64,000 bases of DNA from Albibacterium profundi (GCF_042159835.1 NZ_JBBVGT010000001.1:255003-319002); one strand, 5' to 3'; shown: positions 51,288-61,092, counted from the stretch's first letter. Notes: generated by a model from the letters alone, not told the origin. Numbers and translations: made by a program.

Positions 51288-53714
51288 TTATTCGTCTCGT
51301 AAACTGTCGACAGGATTAGCAACTGCTGCTTTAATGGCTTGTGAACTGACGGTAATAAGAGCAATAGTTATAGCTAATATACCTGCTATAGCAAACATCC
51401 ACCATTGTATTTCAATACGGTATGCAAAGTCTTCCAGCCATTTGTTCATCGCCCACCAGGCTATTGGGGATGCAATAAGGATAGCGATCAAGACGAGTTT
51501 AACGAAGTCGGTAGAGAGTAATCGAACGATTCCAGAAATAGACGCTCCGAGTACTTTGCGAACTCCAATCTCCTTGGTTCGTTGGAAGGCAGTTAACGTA
51601 GCTAAACCAAAAAGCCCTAGGCAACTAATAATGATGCAGACTGTAGTTGCTAAGGTAATCAGCTTGGCAGTTTTCTGTTCAGTCTCATAAAGATTCTCAA
51701 TAGTTTCATCATAGAACTTGAATTCGAAAGGGCTATTCGGGTAAATCGTTTTCCACTCCTTCTCAATCGATTTAATCGTTTCGTTCCACTGAGCCGGATG
51801 AGAAGAAGATAATTTGATATTAAAGGAATTCAATTGATCTGTAGATGTCACAATAACGAGAGGCTCGATCTTCGATTTAAAATTATGTTGATGGAAGTCT
51901 GCGACTACCCCTACAATCGGATATGCCTTTTGCTCGGCGTCATAAAGCAGCTGGCCAATAGCCTGTTGGGGGTTTTCGAAACCAAATGCTTTTACTAATG
52001 CCTCATTGACAATGTATTCATTTGTAGAATCAGCAGGAACTGCATGTCGACCAGCAATTAAGTTAAACTTATAAAAGTCCAAATAATCTTCATCGCCATA
52101 TTTAAAATTAACGGAAACCTGTGTTTTGGCAGTATCTTTTTCGAAGAAAAGCACATTACCCCACACGCTATTATTCAGGGGCAAGTGACCCAAGCTAATC
52201 GCCGATATTTCGGGATACTTTTCGAGTTTTTGTTTAAATAGATGTGGATCGACATTCCTATCAAGCGACTTGTAGGGAATATTGGCAGTAATTACAGCTT
52301 CATAATTGAAGCCCATGTCTTTTTGCAAGGTATATTGTAACTGCTGTCCAATTATCAGTGCGCCTATGATGAACACTTGAGCAATAACAAACTGAAAGAT
52401 AATCAGAGCTTTCCGAAAGCTTAATCGAGCACCACGTATCTTATCACCCTGCCCTTTGAGGACATTCACAGTTCGGACCTTCGTGATTAGCCAAGCTGGA
52501 TATAACGCCGAAAAGAAGGTAATTAATGATAGTAGACCAACAGCGAAGAATATCATAGCCGAATAGTTATCAAACTTGGTCAGTCCTTCTGGAATAAACT
52601 CATCGAATGTTTTGCTAAATAGAAAGGATAGCGGTACTGCGAGTAAAAAAGCAAAGAGAACAATCGCAAAGGTTTCAACCATAAAGTGGGTTGTGAGCGC
52701 TCGAGGGCTACTTCCCAATGTTTTCCGAACACCAATCTCCTTTGAACGTTGAGGCAGTTGTGCGGTAGTAAGGTTAATGTAATTGATTCCAGCAAGGGTT
52801 AGTAAGAAGAATGCTATGCCAATTAAACCATAGAGTACATTTTTGTTCGCCGTACGTTCTCCACCGGAATATTCGGCAGCAAAATGTTTTTGTTGCAAAG
52901 AAAGGGCTTCAAACCATCCTTCATATTTAAATTTTTCTCGAAACTCACGTGTTAGTTCTTCGTTCTTTTTATTAATAAAATCTAAGACGGCTTTTGTTCC
53001 ATGATTCTCTTTCACCTTGACAAACAGGGTGTTTCTCGAATTCATTCCCATCCATACGGTAGAAGCTAGGTCGTCTTTGGAAACGGGGTAAAACTCCTTT
53101 GCTGTAAAGCTACTAGGATAATCGAGATCTTTTACGACTCCCGATATGTGACGAACAACCGTATCATTCATTGAATAATAGGTCAGCGATTGATGAACGA
53201 TTGATTCAATAGGAAGGTTTGGAAAGTATTGACGTGCCCTACTCTCCGTTAGAACCACATGATCAGGCGCATCTAATGCCGATGCAGGATTCCCAAGCAA
53301 CCATTGGTAGGGAACCATTTCAAAGTAGCTAGGGAGCGTAGCAATTATGTGCTCGGGCTCTTCTATAGTTTGGTTGCTGCCCTTCGACCCTAGCAACTCA
53401 ACCTTAAGCATATATTGGCTATAAACTGGTGCGACCGACTCGAGTCCCTCGATATTGACATCAAGTGAAGGCAATATTCCAAGCGGAACACCACCAAAAC
53501 CACCTTCTTCTCCTTCAAAGATAGATCGGTTTACAATCTGATAAATCCTCTCCCCTTCGGGATGTTTCTTATCAAAACTAAATTCATAATCGACTATACG
53601 AAAGATTGTCCAACAGGCGCATATGCCAATGCTTAAGCCCAAAATGTTCAGTGCGGTGAACAATCGGTTTCTCCAGAGATAACGGAGTGTTATTTTAATA
53701 TAATTTAGTATCAT
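51288..53714 (-). CDS. FtsX/MacB-type ABC permease (array copy 3)
   Basis: 808 residues. Start TLRYLWRNRLFTALNILGLS, then SIGICACWTIFRIVDYEFSF, first periplasmic domain, PQRSKEIGVRKTLGSSPRAL before the first helix block, second periplasmic domain (YKFNLIAGRHAVPADSTNEY), and QRTKEIGVRKVLGASISGIV before the last block, ending NPVDSLRDE. The periplasmic domains differ from those of the neighbours, which suggests that the array provides alternative partner or substrate recognition. Twelve bases separate it from the next permease. Confidence 0.92.
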   Translation of the reverse strand: MILNYIKITLRYLWRNRLFTALNILGLSIGICACWTIFRIVDYEFSFDKKHPEGERIYQIVNRSIFEGEEGGFGGVPLGILPSLDVNIEGLESVAPVYSQYMLKVELLGSKGSNQTIEEPEHIIATLPSYFEMVPYQWLLGNPASALDAPDHVVLTESRARQYFPNLPIESIVHQSLTYYSMNDTVVRHISGVVKDLDYPSSFTAKEFYPVSKDDLASTVWMGMNSRNTLFVKVKENHGTKAVLDFINKKNEELTREFREKFKYEGWFEALSLQQKHFAAEYSGGERTANKNVLYGLIGIAFFLLTLAGINYINLTTAQLPQRSKEIGVRKTLGSSPRALTTHFMVETFAIVLFAFLLAVPLSFLFSKTFDEFIPEGLTKFDNYSAMIFFAVGLLSLITFFSALYPAWLITKVRTVNVLKGQGDKIRGARLSFRKALIIFQFVIAQVFIIGALIIGQQLQYTLQKDMGFNYEAVITANIPYKSLDRNVDPHLFKQKLEKYPEISAISLGHLPLNNSVWGNVLFFEKDTAKTQVSVNFKYGDEDYLDFYKFNLIAGRHAVPADSTNEYIVNEALVKAFGFENPQQAIGQLLYDAEQKAYPIVGVVADFHQHNFKSKIEPLVIVTSTDQLNSFNIKLSSSHPAQWNETIKSIEKEWKTIYPNSPFEFKFYDETIENLYETEQKTAKLITLATTVCIIISCLGLFGLATLTAFQRTKEIGVRKVLGASISGIVRLLSTDFVKLVLIAILIASPIAWWAMNKWLEDFAYRIEIQWWMFAIAGILAITIALITVSSQAIKAAVANPVDSLRDE
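51391..51473. repeat. 83-bp identical copy B within permease 3' end
   Basis: Partner of 48970-49052; same 83 bases in the same position and orientation of the adjacent permease gene, encoding the same transmembrane segment. Confidence 0.85.
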
Positions 53715-53719
53715 AATTT

Positions 53720-56125
53720 TTATTCATCTCGTAAACTATCGACCGGATTTGTTAAAGCGGTTTTAATGGTTTGGAAGCTAACCGTAAGTATCGCTACAGC
53801 AATGGCCATTAGAGCAACGAGTCCAAACCACCACCATGGAACATCAGTTCGATAAACAAAATCCTCTAACCAAGAACTCGAAAACCACCACGCAAGTGGG
53901 ATCGCCATGACGGTGGCGATGATAACCAGTTTAACAAAGCTGACCGATATGAGCTTCATGATTGAGGTCATGGATGCACCTAATACCTTACGGATGCCAA
54001 TCTCTTTGACCCGTTGTTTGATAACCAGACTTGAGAGGGCGAAAAGGCCTAAACAAGACACCAACACCGTTGCTATTGAAAATAGGGTCAGGATACGAGA
54101 AGTCTGTTCTTCCGATTTATACAAAGCATCGAATTCTTCGTCTAGAAAATGATAATCGAATAGCTTGTTAGGATTATGGGTTTTCCATAAAGCTTCAACC
54201 TGTCCGATAGTTGAAGACACCTTCCCGGTGGGATTCAATTTGATAAACATTTTACCGAACCAATTGTACTCGAGAAAGATAACAATAGGTCCAATTTCAT
54301 TGTGAAATGAAGCGAAATTGAAATCGTCTGTGACAGCTTTAATCTTACCACGTCTGCCATTCAGATTCACCCATTTACCTATAGCTTCTTGTGGCGTCCA
54401 TTCCAATGCTTTTAACGCAGTTTCATTGATTGCAAAAGTATATTCGGCTTCCTGATTGTCGTCGGCCGATTGCGAACGGTCTACGTCACCCTGATTAAAA
54501 GGCTCACCCGCGACTAGGTTGATATCAAAAACGGAAAGGAAGTCTTTTTCTACAGGAACGGCGGTTACGCTGAGAGTAAAATCGCCTGCTTCCTCGTCAA
54601 CCGACAAGCTGTATCCGCCTTTGACGTCGACCGGTGAATGGTAGGATGCGGTCACTCCCGCTATTGCAGATTGACTGTTTAACTCGTTTTTAAAGGACAG
54701 CAACTTGGAGCTTGACATATCGGATGCGTCTAACACGAGTACTTGAGAACGGTTGACACCGGTATCTTTATTTTGAATAAAACTCATTTGTCGATGAACG
54801 ACAACCGTGCCGAGCACAAATAATAGAGAAATACAAAATTGGAAAACAATCAAGCCTTTCCGAAGCAAAACAGCCTTCGAAGTTTGATGGATTTTCCCCT
54901 TTAGACTATCGGTTGGCTTTAGTGCCGATAAGACGAGTGCCGGTCCCCCACCTGCAATCAGCGAGATAACAACAAAGAGAAGCAACATGATGATCAGGAA
55001 CCATCCACCCGACCAAGATGCCAAGCTTAGCTGTATCCCTGTATAATTATTAAAGATGGGTATGAGTGCAATAGCCACCACGAGACCCAATATGAGTGCG
55101 ACCGCAGCAGTGATAAAAGATTCAAAAACAAACTGAAAGAACAGATGCTTACGAAGTGCGCCCATTACTTTTTTTACTCCGATTTCATGCGATCGCTCTG
55201 CCGAACGAGCCATCACGAGATTGGTGAAGTTAATACAAGCTATTAGTAACAGAGCAATGGCCATGGCTCCTAATACATAGAGATACAAGGATTTGATACC
55301 CGGCATAACATCGGAATGTAATCGTACATCGGTCAGTTTCTGAATAGGAAATTTCACTTCATAGCCGGCTGCTATTTCCTCTGCATATTTCTCATGAAGA
55401 AGTTGACCAATCTTTTGTTGGAGATCATCAAACTGATCGGGTGAGTGAAGTAGTAGATAGGATATATCGTTAGCAGCTCCCCAATTCTCCTGCTTCGATC
55501 TGGGTAAAGTTGAATAGGATCCGAGAAGGTTGAATTGCAGTTGTGAATAAGGAGGAATATCTTCTATAACGCCGGTTACCTGCCATGGTTCATCGTCAAT
55601 AATGAGGCTTTTGCCTAATGCTGACTCATCACCAAAATATTGTTTTGCAGAGGATTCAGTAAGAACTAATGAGTATGGGTCCTTGAGTGCTTCCTCTGGG
55701 TTACCGCTTATGAATTCAAAACTGAAGATTGAGAAGAAGGGTTCGTCAGTTAAAACAAAACTACTTTCATTAAGGATCTTGTCTTGATACTTAACACTGA
55801 TCGTCTGACCGTCACCTGTACGCTGGTAAATACGCGCGCCGTCTTCTACCTCAGGGAAGGTCTGCTTAAACGAAGGAACAACTGCTACAGGCGTTGCCGC
55901 TGATTTAATGAACTCGGCATCGTTTGGATTCTTGTACTCAAATGATACGTAGGCAATTCGGTCAGCATTTTTATGGAAACGATCGTAACGTAACTCATTG
56001 ATGATATAGGTACTTAGTAAAAAGAAGCAGCAAACACCAAGAGCCAGTCCCCCGATATTAATCATGGAGGATAGCTTGTTCTTTAATAAATTTCGCCAGG
56101 TTATTTTAAAAAGATTCTTTATCAT
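53720..56125 (-). CDS. FtsX/MacB-type ABC permease (array copy 2)
   Basis: 801 residues from the ATG at 56125, chosen because all array members begin with an M-I-K-N-type start and the longer frame runs back into the preceding gene. NLFKITWRNLLKNKLSSMIN opens the first helix; ERSHEIGVKKVMGALRKHLF and QRVKEIGIRKVLGASMTSIM mark the two coupling motifs; the end is NPVDSLRDE. The two periplasmic domains again are distinct (RSKQENWGAANDISYLLLHS). It follows copy 1 by 13 bases. Confidence 0.92.
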   Translation of the reverse strand: MIKNLFKITWRNLLKNKLSSMINIGGLALGVCCFFLLSTYIINELRYDRFHKNADRIAYVSFEYKNPNDAEFIKSAATPVAVVPSFKQTFPEVEDGARIYQRTGDGQTISVKYQDKILNESSFVLTDEPFFSIFSFEFISGNPEEALKDPYSLVLTESSAKQYFGDESALGKSLIIDDEPWQVTGVIEDIPPYSQLQFNLLGSYSTLPRSKQENWGAANDISYLLLHSPDQFDDLQQKIGQLLHEKYAEEIAAGYEVKFPIQKLTDVRLHSDVMPGIKSLYLYVLGAMAIALLLIACINFTNLVMARSAERSHEIGVKKVMGALRKHLFFQFVFESFITAAVALILGLVVAIALIPIFNNYTGIQLSLASWSGGWFLIIMLLLFVVISLIAGGGPALVLSALKPTDSLKGKIHQTSKAVLLRKGLIVFQFCISLLFVLGTVVVHRQMSFIQNKDTGVNRSQVLVLDASDMSSSKLLSFKNELNSQSAIAGVTASYHSPVDVKGGYSLSVDEEAGDFTLSVTAVPVEKDFLSVFDINLVAGEPFNQGDVDRSQSADDNQEAEYTFAINETALKALEWTPQEAIGKWVNLNGRRGKIKAVTDDFNFASFHNEIGPIVIFLEYNWFGKMFIKLNPTGKVSSTIGQVEALWKTHNPNKLFDYHFLDEEFDALYKSEEQTSRILTLFSIATVLVSCLGLFALSSLVIKQRVKEIGIRKVLGASMTSIMKLISVSFVKLVIIATVMAIPLAWWFSSSWLEDFVYRTDVPWWWFGLVALMAIAVAILTVSFQTIKTALTNPVDSLRDE

Positions 56126-56138
56126 AATTCTTGTATTA

Positions 56139-58517
56139 TTATTCGTCTCGTAAACTATCAACCGGATTAGCAATGGCTGCTTTGATGGCTTGGGAGCTGA
56201 CGGTAATGAGTGCGATAAGCAAAGTAACAATACTGGTAATAGCAAACACACTCCACTCAATAGAGATCCGATAAGTAAAGTCTTGTAGCCAATAATTCAT
56301 GGCCCAATAGGCGATCGGTGAAGCTATTAAAATAGCGATGATAACCAACTTTAAAAAGCCTACGGAAAGAAGGCCGGTAATTTGAAGAACAGAAGCGCCT
56401 ACTACTTTTCGGACCCCTATTTCCTTTGTTCTGACTTTTGCGGTATAAGTAGCTAGACCGAACAGGCCTAAGCAAGCCACAAAGACGGCTAGGATACAAA
56501 AGATATTAAAAAGCTTGGCAGTCCGCTGTTCAGATGTATACAAGGCATTATAGCCTTCATCCATAAAGGTGTATTTAAAAGGGAAGCCGCTATTATATTG
56601 ATTCCATAAGGCTGTAGCGGTTTCAATTACCTTTTTAGCATCTTTCCCTTTCGTTTTCACATAAACAATGGATGCAGAAGGATTATAGCTGATAACAAGG
56701 GGTTCTATGGCCAACTTCATGGACTGCATATTGAAGTCCTTGATGACGCCAATAATAGTACCTTCTACTTCGTGCAATGCGAAGCGTTTTCCGATTGGGT
56801 TCTTTAGGCCTATCAAACGTATCGCTGTTTCATTTAAGATGTAATGCGTGGAATCGGCTTTCGAACCTGTGAAATTTGAACCTGTTGCCATTTCCATCTG
56901 CATCATGGGAATGAAATTTTCGTCGATCGACATCTCTTTAACAACGAACCCGTGATTATCAGGGTCCCTACCCTCCCAGTCGGTGTCGCCCGTTGTGCCA
57001 TTAACGTTGTAAAGCTGGCGACTTGCCACGGTTACCCCTTCGACCTCGGATAGTTTATTCAATTCAGACTTAACCGTATTCATGTGTTCCTGCATCTCCC
57101 CCTGCACGTTAAATGTAAAAGTCTGGGAGCGATCATAACCGGGATCTTTGGTATGAAGAAAATCTAGCTGTTGACTGATAATAACAGTACCAATGATTAA
57201 AGCGACAGAGAAGACAAACTGAACGGTCACCAAAATATGGCGAAAGATATTGTTACCTAAGCCAAAACTAAGCTTTCCTTTTATAGCCTCCAGCGGCTTG
57301 AAAGATGAAAGTAAGATGGCGGGATAGACCGATGACGCCAAGGTTGTAAATAAAGCCACGGAAAGGACAATCTTCCAAACAGATAGGTCTGACAGATTAA
57401 AGTGTAGCTCTTTTCCAATAATCGAATTAAAAGTAGGGAGAAGCAGGAATATCAGACCGAACGATATAATGATAGCTAAGATGATAAAAAGGAGAGATTC
57501 AAAGATAAATTGAAAAAACAATTGATTCTTCTGCGCTCCGATAATCTTACGCATGCTGACCTCCTTCGCGCGAGCGATGGCTCTAGCGGTTGATAAGTTA
57601 ACGTAATTGATACTTGCGATCAATAGAATCAGCACGGCAATAATGATAAATATACGAACAGTCTGTATGCCTGACGCTGACCCGTCCGCATGATATAGGT
57701 TCATTTGATCGATTTGCTGCAACTCATAAGCGCGCTCAACGTTGTTAGCATTCGCATTACGATCATTTTGTGCATTGATAACGGACAATTGATCTCTGAC
57801 TTCTACGTATGAAGTGTTCGGGTTTAGTTGAAGATAGGTTCTATAGTTAAAATTCCCCCAGTCTGTGTCTATTGACTCCCAATAACTACTAGGATACCAA
57901 CTATGTGCTATAATCGATATCGGAAATAGCATCGCAAAGTCGACACTATTATTAGCAGACAGATCCTTAACGACACCAGAAACGGTGTACTTATCTTGGA
58001 AATCACCCTGAATGGTTTTGCCGAGAGCAGACTCATCACCGAAATATTTTCTCGCAACGCTCTCTGTTAGGATGATAGACTGGTCATCAATAAAAGGTTG
58101 TTTGGCAGTACCCTCTAGAAAGTCGGCATGGAACATATCAAAGAATTCAGGATCAACAAATGCCATGCGATCCGCTTCGAATACATCATCTTTATACGAG
58201 AACACCGAATAATGCCAGCTTGCTCCAACTCGAACCGCACGCTTTACTCCGGGCACTTCTTTTTTGGCGTAGGCAGCTACAGGACCGGGAGTGGATGGCC
58301 ATACCTGTACCTCCCCGTTCATTTCGATATTACTGTTAACTTTGTATATATTCTGTTCGGCGCCATCAAAATGATTATAGCTCATTTCGCTTTGTATCCA
58401 CAACAGGATGAGTAGACCGACCGTCAAACCGACTGCGAGTCCAATAATATTGATAGAGGAATAGAACACATTATTCCGAATGTTTCTCCAAGCAGTTTTT
58501 ATATAGTTCTTTATCAT
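56139..58517 (-). CDS. FtsX/MacB-type ABC permease (array copy 1)
   Basis: 792 residues from the ATG at 58517 (IKNYIKTAWRNIRNNVFYSS); an in-frame ATG at 58565 lies inside the remnant of another permease and is not used. Coupling motifs ARAKEVSMRKIIGAQKNQLF and VRTKEIGVRKVVGASVLQIT precede the helix blocks, and the end is NPVDSLRDE. The first intact permease after the ATPase gene. Its upstream junction is nearly identical in sequence to the junction between copies 1 and 2, showing how the array arose by duplication. Confidence 0.92.
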   Translation of the reverse strand: MIKNYIKTAWRNIRNNVFYSSINIIGLAVGLTVGLLILLWIQSEMSYNHFDGAEQNIYKVNSNIEMNGEVQVWPSTPGPVAAYAKKEVPGVKRAVRVGASWHYSVFSYKDDVFEADRMAFVDPEFFDMFHADFLEGTAKQPFIDDQSIILTESVARKYFGDESALGKTIQGDFQDKYTVSGVVKDLSANNSVDFAMLFPISIIAHSWYPSSYWESIDTDWGNFNYRTYLQLNPNTSYVEVRDQLSVINAQNDRNANANNVERAYELQQIDQMNLYHADGSASGIQTVRIFIIIAVLILLIASINYVNLSTARAIARAKEVSMRKIIGAQKNQLFFQFIFESLLFIILAIIISFGLIFLLLPTFNSIIGKELHFNLSDLSVWKIVLSVALFTTLASSVYPAILLSSFKPLEAIKGKLSFGLGNNIFRHILVTVQFVFSVALIIGTVIISQQLDFLHTKDPGYDRSQTFTFNVQGEMQEHMNTVKSELNKLSEVEGVTVASRQLYNVNGTTGDTDWEGRDPDNHGFVVKEMSIDENFIPMMQMEMATGSNFTGSKADSTHYILNETAIRLIGLKNPIGKRFALHEVEGTIIGVIKDFNMQSMKLAIEPLVISYNPSASIVYVKTKGKDAKKVIETATALWNQYNSGFPFKYTFMDEGYNALYTSEQRTAKLFNIFCILAVFVACLGLFGLATYTAKVRTKEIGVRKVVGASVLQITGLLSVGFLKLVIIAILIASPIAYWAMNYWLQDFTYRISIEWSVFAITSIVTLLIALITVSSQAIKAAIANPVDSLRDE

Positions 58518-58530
58518 AATTCTTGCATTA

Positions 58531-58614
58531 TTATTCGTCTCGTAAACTATCAACTGGATTGGCAACGGCTGCTTTGATGGCTTGGGAGCTGACGGGGGCT
58601 AAAGCGATGATTCA
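58531..58614 (-). pseudogene. 3' remnant of an ABC permease gene
   Basis: On the minus strand this reads IIALAPVSSQAIKAAVANPV then DSLRDE and a stop, the same tail as the intact permeases, directly preceded by an in-frame TGA. It sits between the ATPase stop at 58628 and the first intact permease. The DNA is nearly identical to the end of copy 1 (56139-56205) up to GAGCTGACG and then diverges, which marks a deletion scar of a lost sixth array member. Confidence 0.85.
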
Positions 58615-58627
58615 TAGCGGTTTTCTT

Positions 58628-59302
58628 TTATCCTACGACTTCCATTACGACCTGCCCATCAAGCATCCGGATAATCCGATCACTGAAACGGGCATCGTGC
58701 TCACTGTGAGTCACCATGACGATGGTAGTTCCTTGTTCATTCAATTCGGTAAGGAGTTGCATGACTTCATTACCATTGTTCGAGTCTAGATTACCAGTAG
58801 GTTCATCGGCTAAGATTAGTTTAGGGTTGTTTACAACAGCTCTTGCAACAGCAACACGTTGCTGTTGCCCCCCCGATAGCTGCTGCGGAAAGTGATTACG
58901 ACGGTGCATAATCTGAACTTTTTCGAGAACCTCTTCTACTCGTTTCTTACGCTCTGCGGCGGGAACTTTCGTATAGATAAGTGGTAATTCGACATTTTCA
59001 AAAACGGTTAGTTCGTCGATTAAATTAAAGCTTTGGAAAACGAAACCGATATTATGTTTTCGAAGATCTGAGCGTTTCCGTTCGTTAAATTTAGCGACCT
59101 CGATATCATTAAAGAGATAGCTGCCTCCATCCATATCATCCAGTAGGCCGATAATATTTAGCAGGGTTGACTTACCACAACCGGAAGGTCCCATAACGGC
59201 TACAAACTCGCCTTTTTTCACTTGCATTGACAGGTCGTTCAAGGCAATAGTTTCTACCTCTTCGGTGCGGTAGAATTTTTTAAGATCAGTTATTTTTATC
59301 AT
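58628..59302 (-). CDS. ABC transporter ATPase, MacB/LolD type
   Basis: 224 residues with textbook motifs: Walker A GPSGCGKST, Q-loop QSFNLIDELTV, signature LSGGQQQRVAVARAV, Walker B LILADEPTGNL, His switch VTHSEHDARFS. It is the only ATPase of the operon and must serve all four permeases, or one of several that compete for it. It follows the HlyD gene by 18 bases. It is more canonical in its signature than the paralogue at 16.1 kb. Confidence 0.94.
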   Translation of the reverse strand: MIKITDLKKFYRTEEVETIALNDLSMQVKKGEFVAVMGPSGCGKSTLLNIIGLLDDMDGGSYLFNDIEVAKFNERKRSDLRKHNIGFVFQSFNLIDELTVFENVELPLIYTKVPAAERKKRVEEVLEKVQIMHRRNHFPQQLSGGQQQRVAVARAVVNNPKLILADEPTGNLDSNNGNEVMQLLTELNEQGTTIVMVTHSEHDARFSDRIIRMLDGQVVMEVVG

Positions 59303-59320
59303 ATCTGGTTCGATTATCCT

Positions 59321-60571
59321 CTATTTTATCATTAATTCTTGTACTTTTTCATAGGTTTCATAGCTGGAAGTGATTACCTGATCGCCGGGCTCCAATCCTT
59401 GGATAACTTCATAGTAATCAGGATTCTGTCTTCCTAATTGGATATCGACACGGTATGCCGATTTCCCGTCTTTATCAAGTTTGAAGATCCAGTTACCTCC
59501 GGTCTGTTGATAGAATCCACCTTTAGGTATCAAGAGAGCTTTGGTTTCATCACTTAATGCTAAACGGATTTGTAGCGTTTGACCGCGGCGGATACCTTCC
59601 GGCACGTCGTCTATAAATTCCATATCTACTTGAAAACGACCATTAGTAACCTGCGTATATACTTTTTTGATGCGTAACTTGTAGGATTTTCCGGCAAGTG
59701 TAAACTCTCCTTCAAGATCGGAGTAGATTCTGGTAATATAATGCTCATCGATATCGGCGCGGACTTTAAAACCACTGAGAACATCAATTTGTCCTAAACG
59801 CTCTCCGGGATTCTTACTCTGGCCTATTTCAGCGTCAAAGGATGTTAGTTGTCCATCCACCGGTGCTCTGACGATCAGGTCGCCTACCTTCCGGCGCATC
59901 AATTCTAAGGCTGCACGGGTACGATCATAGGTTTGCTGACTTTGCTTTAACGACTGCTGGGTAGATACTGAATCTTGTTTAAGAATCTGCTGTGTTAATT
60001 TCTTGCGTTCTTTTTGATAATTATATTCGTTGAGTGTCTTTTGAAATTCTTGTTTTGAAATGACTCTCCGATCGTATAATTTTTTATTCATGTCATAGAC
60101 ACGTTTGGCTTCGCGATAAGCATTTTCAACGTCGGCCATTTGATTTAGGTGCATAACGGTATTCTGCTGTGCATTGGTTTTCGCAATTTCCATTTGCGTT
60201 AGTAGGTTGAGTACCTGCGTTTCTTGGTTGACCAGACTGAGCTCCTGATCAGTATTGGACAACCGCATAATAGGATCATCTTTTTTGAGGATGGCTCCGT
60301 CTTCAACGAACTTCTCTTCTACCCGACCGCCAACGGATGCATCGAGATAAATGGTGCTGATAGGAAGCACGGTACCATTAACCGGTATAAATTCACGAAA
60401 GGAACCGTTCTTTACCTCAGCTATGCTGATACGTTCTCGATCTACGTTCAACCTAGAATTCCCACTGGTAAAGTAATAGCTGGCACCAATCAATAAGATG
60501 ATAGCCGCGATCCCTGCAACGGTAGTTATCCGTTTATTATTCCATTTCTTTTTAGGTAATGCTCTGTCCAT
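59321..60571 (-). CDS. HlyD/MacA-type periplasmic adaptor
   Basis: 416 residues. One N-terminal membrane helix (about 17-37, VAGIAAIILLIGASYYFTSG), a beta-barrel and lipoyl half (VPINGTVLPISTIYLDASV-like region, GRVEEKFVEDGAILKKDDPI), a long coiled-coil hairpin about 105-235, the second lipoyl half (LIVRAPVDGQLTSFDAEIGQ) and a membrane-proximal domain ending GLEPGDQVITSSYETYE. It links the inner-membrane permeases to a TolC duct. No tolC lies in this operon; the one at 19.2-20.6 kb has none of its own adaptor, so the two operons may share parts. Confidence 0.93.
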   Translation of the reverse strand: MDRALPKKKWNNKRITTVAGIAAIILLIGASYYFTSGNSRLNVDRERISIAEVKNGSFREFIPVNGTVLPISTIYLDASVGGRVEEKFVEDGAILKKDDPIMRLSNTDQELSLVNQETQVLNLLTQMEIAKTNAQQNTVMHLNQMADVENAYREAKRVYDMNKKLYDRRVISKQEFQKTLNEYNYQKERKKLTQQILKQDSVSTQQSLKQSQQTYDRTRAALELMRRKVGDLIVRAPVDGQLTSFDAEIGQSKNPGERLGQIDVLSGFKVRADIDEHYITRIYSDLEGEFTLAGKSYKLRIKKVYTQVTNGRFQVDMEFIDDVPEGIRRGQTLQIRLALSDETKALLIPKGGFYQQTGGNWIFKLDKDGKSAYRVDIQLGRQNPDYYEVIQGLEPGDQVITSSYETYEKVQELMIK

Positions 60572-60594
60572 ACAAGCTATGTGTATTCAAGCTT

Positions 60595-60690
60595 ATGCCA
60601 TAAATACATTAGGCTAAATATCAGCATTTTATAAAAAATACTACCTATACAAGTGTTCGTTTCCGAACAGCTAATGTTCGAAAACGAATT
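60595..60690 (-). promoter_or_regulatory. tandem-palindrome control region of the hlyD operon
   Basis: TGTTCGTTTCCGAACA at 60654-60669 is a near-perfect palindrome; TGTTCGAAAACGAATT at 60675-60690 is a degraded copy 21 bases further. Exactly 53 bases downstream on the minus strand is TGGCAT (60600 to 60595), the same hexamer as before tolC. The hlyD start codon is only 24 bases past it, so the leader would be very short. Confidence 0.75.
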
Positions 60691-60778
60691 ATTTGTTAAA
60701 TATTAAAAAAGATTGTAGCGATTAGCGCTGACTGGTCGTTACGATAATAAACAATTGTAACATCAAAATTTGATTATC

Positions 60779-60886
60779 ATGGCGGAAGAAATTATAAGCG
60801 ATGCAATGGACAGATTCATGGCTGGGGAGATTTCAGTCAATGAACTTTTGGAGGCTTTAAGTATTGCTCAGCTGATTGTTGTGTAA
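60779..60886 (+). CDS. possible 35-residue peptide
   Basis: A short open frame with ATG at 60779 and TAA at 60884-60886, encoding MAEEIISDAMDRFMAGEISV followed by NELLEALSIAQLIVV. It reads as an acidic amphipathic helix and is antisense to the last 50 bases of the Trm112-like gene. No signal peptide, Cys or recognisable leader motif is present. The protein-like composition is the only support; it could be chance. Confidence 0.25.
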   Translation: MAEEIISDAMDRFMAGEISVNELLEALSIAQLIVV

Positions 60887-61091
60887 GAGCAGCCTTTTCT
60901 AATTGTGGCTCACGGTACTCGTCTGGATTCATTATCGGAATCCCATTGATAATTGGGTAATAGCGATTGCATTCGTCGCATGTAAGTACTCCTTCATGGA
61001 TGTTATCGTCTAGATCCTGCGCTATAATCTTTATCTTCAGATCTGCCTTGTCAAATGGGCAGCATAGTTTGTCAATTGTTGTTCGTTTCAT
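60837..61091 (-). CDS. Trm112-like zinc-binding protein
   Basis: 84 residues. Cys10-Cys11 in LCCPFDKADL and Cys38, Cys41 in TCDECNRYYPIINGIPIMNP reproduce the Trm112/UPF0434 zinc-ribbon pattern, including the YPIxNGIP strand. Trm112 proteins bind and activate class I SAM methyltransferases. A class I methyltransferase is the first gene of this same operon, which makes a functional pair likely. The gene follows the ThiE-fold gene by one base. Confidence 0.85.
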   Translation of the reverse strand: MKRTTIDKLCCPFDKADLKIKIIAQDLDDNIHEGVLTCDECNRYYPIINGIPIMNPDEYREPQLEKAALTQQSAEQYLKPPKVH

Positions 61092-61092
61092 C

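Noticed and set aside
56125..56260. Longer N-terminus for permease copy 2
   Set aside because: The extra 45 residues run through the 3' end of the preceding permease gene; the internal ATG at 56125 matches the family start.
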